5,845 bases of DNA from Clostridia bacterium (GTDB lineage Bacteria; Bacillota_A; Clostridia; Peptostreptococcales; JAAYPU01), in assembly GCA_022360735.1 (NCBI GenBank), contig JAKSCF010000444.1, forward strand, positions 1 through 5,845, in the 5' to 3' direction. Below are positions 5,470 through 5,845 of this stretch, one piece after another. The first letter of the stretch is position 1. Each line of letters begins with the position of its first letter. The position numbers were made by a program, and so were the translations under genes. Under the pieces are notes generated by a model. The model was not told where the DNA came from and ran no database searches. It saw nothing but the letters and a program-made list of their open reading frames with translations.

Positions 5470-5790
5470 TTAATAGAGTTTTTCAGTGGAAGTTACAGGA
5501 ACTTTAAGAACTTGTCCCGGATAAATATAACTATCATCTAAATTATTTATTGCACTGATTTCATAGATTATTTTTCTTTTGTCTACATTTTGTGCACCAT
5601 GTTCATCGGCTAAGGACCATAATGTATCACCAGACCGGACGCATATTTCGATATATTTTGGAACCTGAGCACTTTCAACTGTATTGATACCAATAACAGT
5701 TCCTATTATGGTAAACACAAATAAAAAGATACTTACCAAAAAAACTGTAAATCTAAACTTATTGACGATTCTTAATCTCTTTTTTTTCAT
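5470..5790 (-). CDS. YneA-like LysM-domain membrane protein, probable SOS cell-division suppressor, 106 aa
   Basis: Small protein with a basic N-terminus (MKKKRLRIVNKFR), one hydrophobic segment (about 14-36) acting as signal or anchor, and a single extracytoplasmic LysM domain (about 46-97). LysM hallmarks are RSGDTLWSLAD (52-62), INNL (81-84) and YIYPGQVLKVP (88-98). The domain should bind peptidoglycan. This size and layout match Bacillus YneA, which delays septation during DNA damage and is encoded beside lexA. A LexA box sits 20 bp upstream of the start. An in-frame ATG at 5805 would give 111 residues, but the GGGAGAG ribosome binding site immediately follows and overlaps that codon and is well spaced for the ATG at 5790, so 5790 is preferred. 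Residues around 38-41 (VESA) could be a signal peptidase site, a weak match. The LysM and membrane parts are certain; the YneA role is inferred from architecture and the operator. Confidence 0.88.
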   Translation of the reverse strand: MKKKRLRIVNKFRFTVFLVSIFLFVFTIIGTVIGINTVESAQVPKYIEICVRSGDTLWSLADEHGAQNVDKRKIIYEISAINNLDDSYIYPGQVLKVPVTSTEKLY

Positions 5791-5809
5791 AACACTCTCT
5801 CCCATTCAT

Positions 5810-5823
5810 CGAACATTTGTTCT
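5810..5823. promoter_or_regulatory. LexA (SOS/DinR) box upstream of the LysM gene
   Basis: CGAACATTTGTTCT matches the Bacillus-type LexA operator CGAACRNRYGTTYC in its essential GAAC-N4-GTTC half-sites. It lies 20 bp upstream of the preferred LysM start and just downstream of a -10-like hexamer, so bound LexA would block transcription. This places the gene in the SOS regulon with good confidence. Confidence 0.85.
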
Positions 5824-5831
5824 TTAAGGAT

Positions 5832-5837
5832 ATAGTA
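5832..5837 (-). promoter_or_regulatory. Candidate -10 of the LysM gene
   Basis: On the minus strand TACTAT (5837-5832) is a 4/6 match to TATAAT. It would start transcription near 5825, right at the LexA box. The -35 lies beyond or at the window edge and cannot be seen. Confidence 0.4.
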
Positions 5838-5845
5838 TCAGAACA

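Noticed and set aside
5791..5805. Upstream ATG as start of the LysM gene
   Set aside because: The five extra codons are the ribosome binding region itself (GGGAGAG) for the ATG at 5790.

Overview
The window is AT-rich, low-GC Gram-positive DNA, most likely from a member of the Clostridia (possibly Lachnospirales). The evidence is the gene set and order alaS - ireB - (aldo/keto reductase) - ruvX - fur, strong AGGAGG-type ribosome binding sites, TATAAT-type promoters, and a Bacillus/Clostridium-type LexA box (GAAC-N4-GTTC) at the right edge. A species cannot be named from this sequence alone.

Layout. Positions 35-2668 (+) encode a full-length alanyl-tRNA synthetase. After a 106-bp gap with an extended -10 promoter comes ireB (2775-3035, +), an 86-aa regulatory phosphoprotein of the PASTA-kinase pathway. 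A 108-bp gap then holds two overlapping stem-loops, a possible promoter overlapping a Fur-box-like palindrome, and a GC-rich GNRA-capped hairpin. Next is a tight + strand cluster: an aldo/keto reductase with a C-terminal two-cluster ferredoxin domain (3144-4097), ruvX (4111-4542) and a Fur-family regulator (4569-5009), with gaps of 13 and 26 bp. A terminator-like hairpin closes the cluster. Positions 5010-5469 are non-coding, very AT-rich and crowded with inverted repeats. On the minus strand, 5790-5470 encodes a small membrane-anchored LysM protein resembling the SOS cell-division suppressor YneA, with a LexA box just upstream. A lexA gene may lie divergently beyond the right edge.

How the genes fit together. 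alaS, ireB and ruvX form a conserved Firmicutes neighbourhood of translation, cell-envelope signalling and rRNA-processing/DNA-repair housekeeping. The Fe-S reductase sits between ireB and ruvX, and a DUF1292 (yrzB-type) gene often found after ruvX is absent. Because fur is the last gene of the reductase cluster and a Fur-box-like palindrome overlaps the cluster's putative promoter, iron-responsive autoregulation is a testable idea. The minus-strand gene belongs to a separate, DNA-damage-controlled unit.

I see no CRISPR array, rRNA or tRNA gene, intact mobile element or clearly novel multi-gene system. The most interesting points are the SOS-controlled LysM gene, the Fur-box/promoter overlap, the pseudoknot-capable stems after ireB, and the hairpin-rich intergenic region.
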